Below the pieces are notes generated by a model. It saw only the letters and a list, made by a program, of their open reading frames with translations. It did not search any database and was not told the DNA's origin. The position numbers were made by a program, and so were the translations under genes. 5,219 nt of DNA from positions 1 to 5,219 of the forward strand of contig JAQBYL010000322.1 in assembly GCA_027622495.1 (NCBI GenBank), read 5' to 3'. The first letter of the stretch is position 1. Each line of letters begins with the position of its first letter. This document shows, one piece after another, positions 5,202-5,219 of this stretch. The DNA is from Pseudomonadota bacterium. GTDB lineage: Bacteria; Pseudomonadota; Gammaproteobacteria; Pseudomonadales; Azotimanducaceae.

Positions 5202-5219
5202 TGGTTCAGGACCGCAGCG
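5198..5219 (+). CDS. Start of a further gene, cut by the window edge
   Basis: ATG at 5198 overlaps the phosphatase TGA as ATGA, and a second in-frame ATG follows at 5201. The frame stays open for the 22 remaining bases (M-M-V-Q-D-R-S). The 4-bp overlap is a classic translational-coupling arrangement and suggests an operon with the phosphatase. Seven codons are too few to identify a product, and this may be chance. Confidence 0.35.

Overview
The window looks like a piece of a GC-rich proteobacterial chromosome. A gammaproteobacterium is my best guess from protein style, strong AGGAGG-type ribosome binding sites and tight operon spacing, but nothing here fixes the taxon. There is no rRNA, tRNA, CRISPR array, transposase or phage gene.

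Layout, left to right. Positions 1-304 carry no gene. They hold a GC-rich hairpin (33-53) and a 172-bp imperfect palindrome (124-295) with 42-nt arms matching at 37 of 42 positions and several smaller hairpins between them. It looks like a MITE-like or REP-like dispersed intergenic element and ends 9 bp short of the SDR stop codon. Four minus-strand genes follow (read right to left): a two-CBS-domain protein (4198-3746); a secreted tannase/feruloyl-esterase-family hydrolase (3584-1977); a short acyl-CoA-dehydrogenase-like protein (1973-1083) starting 3 nt after the esterase stop; and a short-chain dehydrogenase (994-305) behind a probable terminator at 1042-1073.

Positions 4199-4455 are a divergent intergenic region rich in short repeats. 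It has a 15-bp tandem duplication touching the CBS gene's Shine-Dalgarno, several perfect 10-bp palindromes and a GTTAGGC motif reminiscent of an integron attC core. On the plus strand beyond it lie an N-terminally truncated GNAT acetyltransferase remnant (about 4456-4713), an intact phosphatase-like protein with a CX4R active-site loop (4740-5201), and the first codons of a further gene overlapping its stop by 4 bp (5198 onward).

How the genes may work together: the esterase and acyl-CoA-dehydrogenase-like gene are almost certainly co-transcribed and translationally coupled. A plausible inference is periplasmic cleavage of an aromatic or plant-derived ester plus an intracellular accessory step, with the SDR as a possible downstream oxidoreductase. 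Substrate and pathway cannot be read from the sequence. I see no clear new multi-gene system. The most notable items are the long palindrome, the CBS leader repeats, the truncated GNAT with unusual sequence at its break, and the atypical phosphatase loop.
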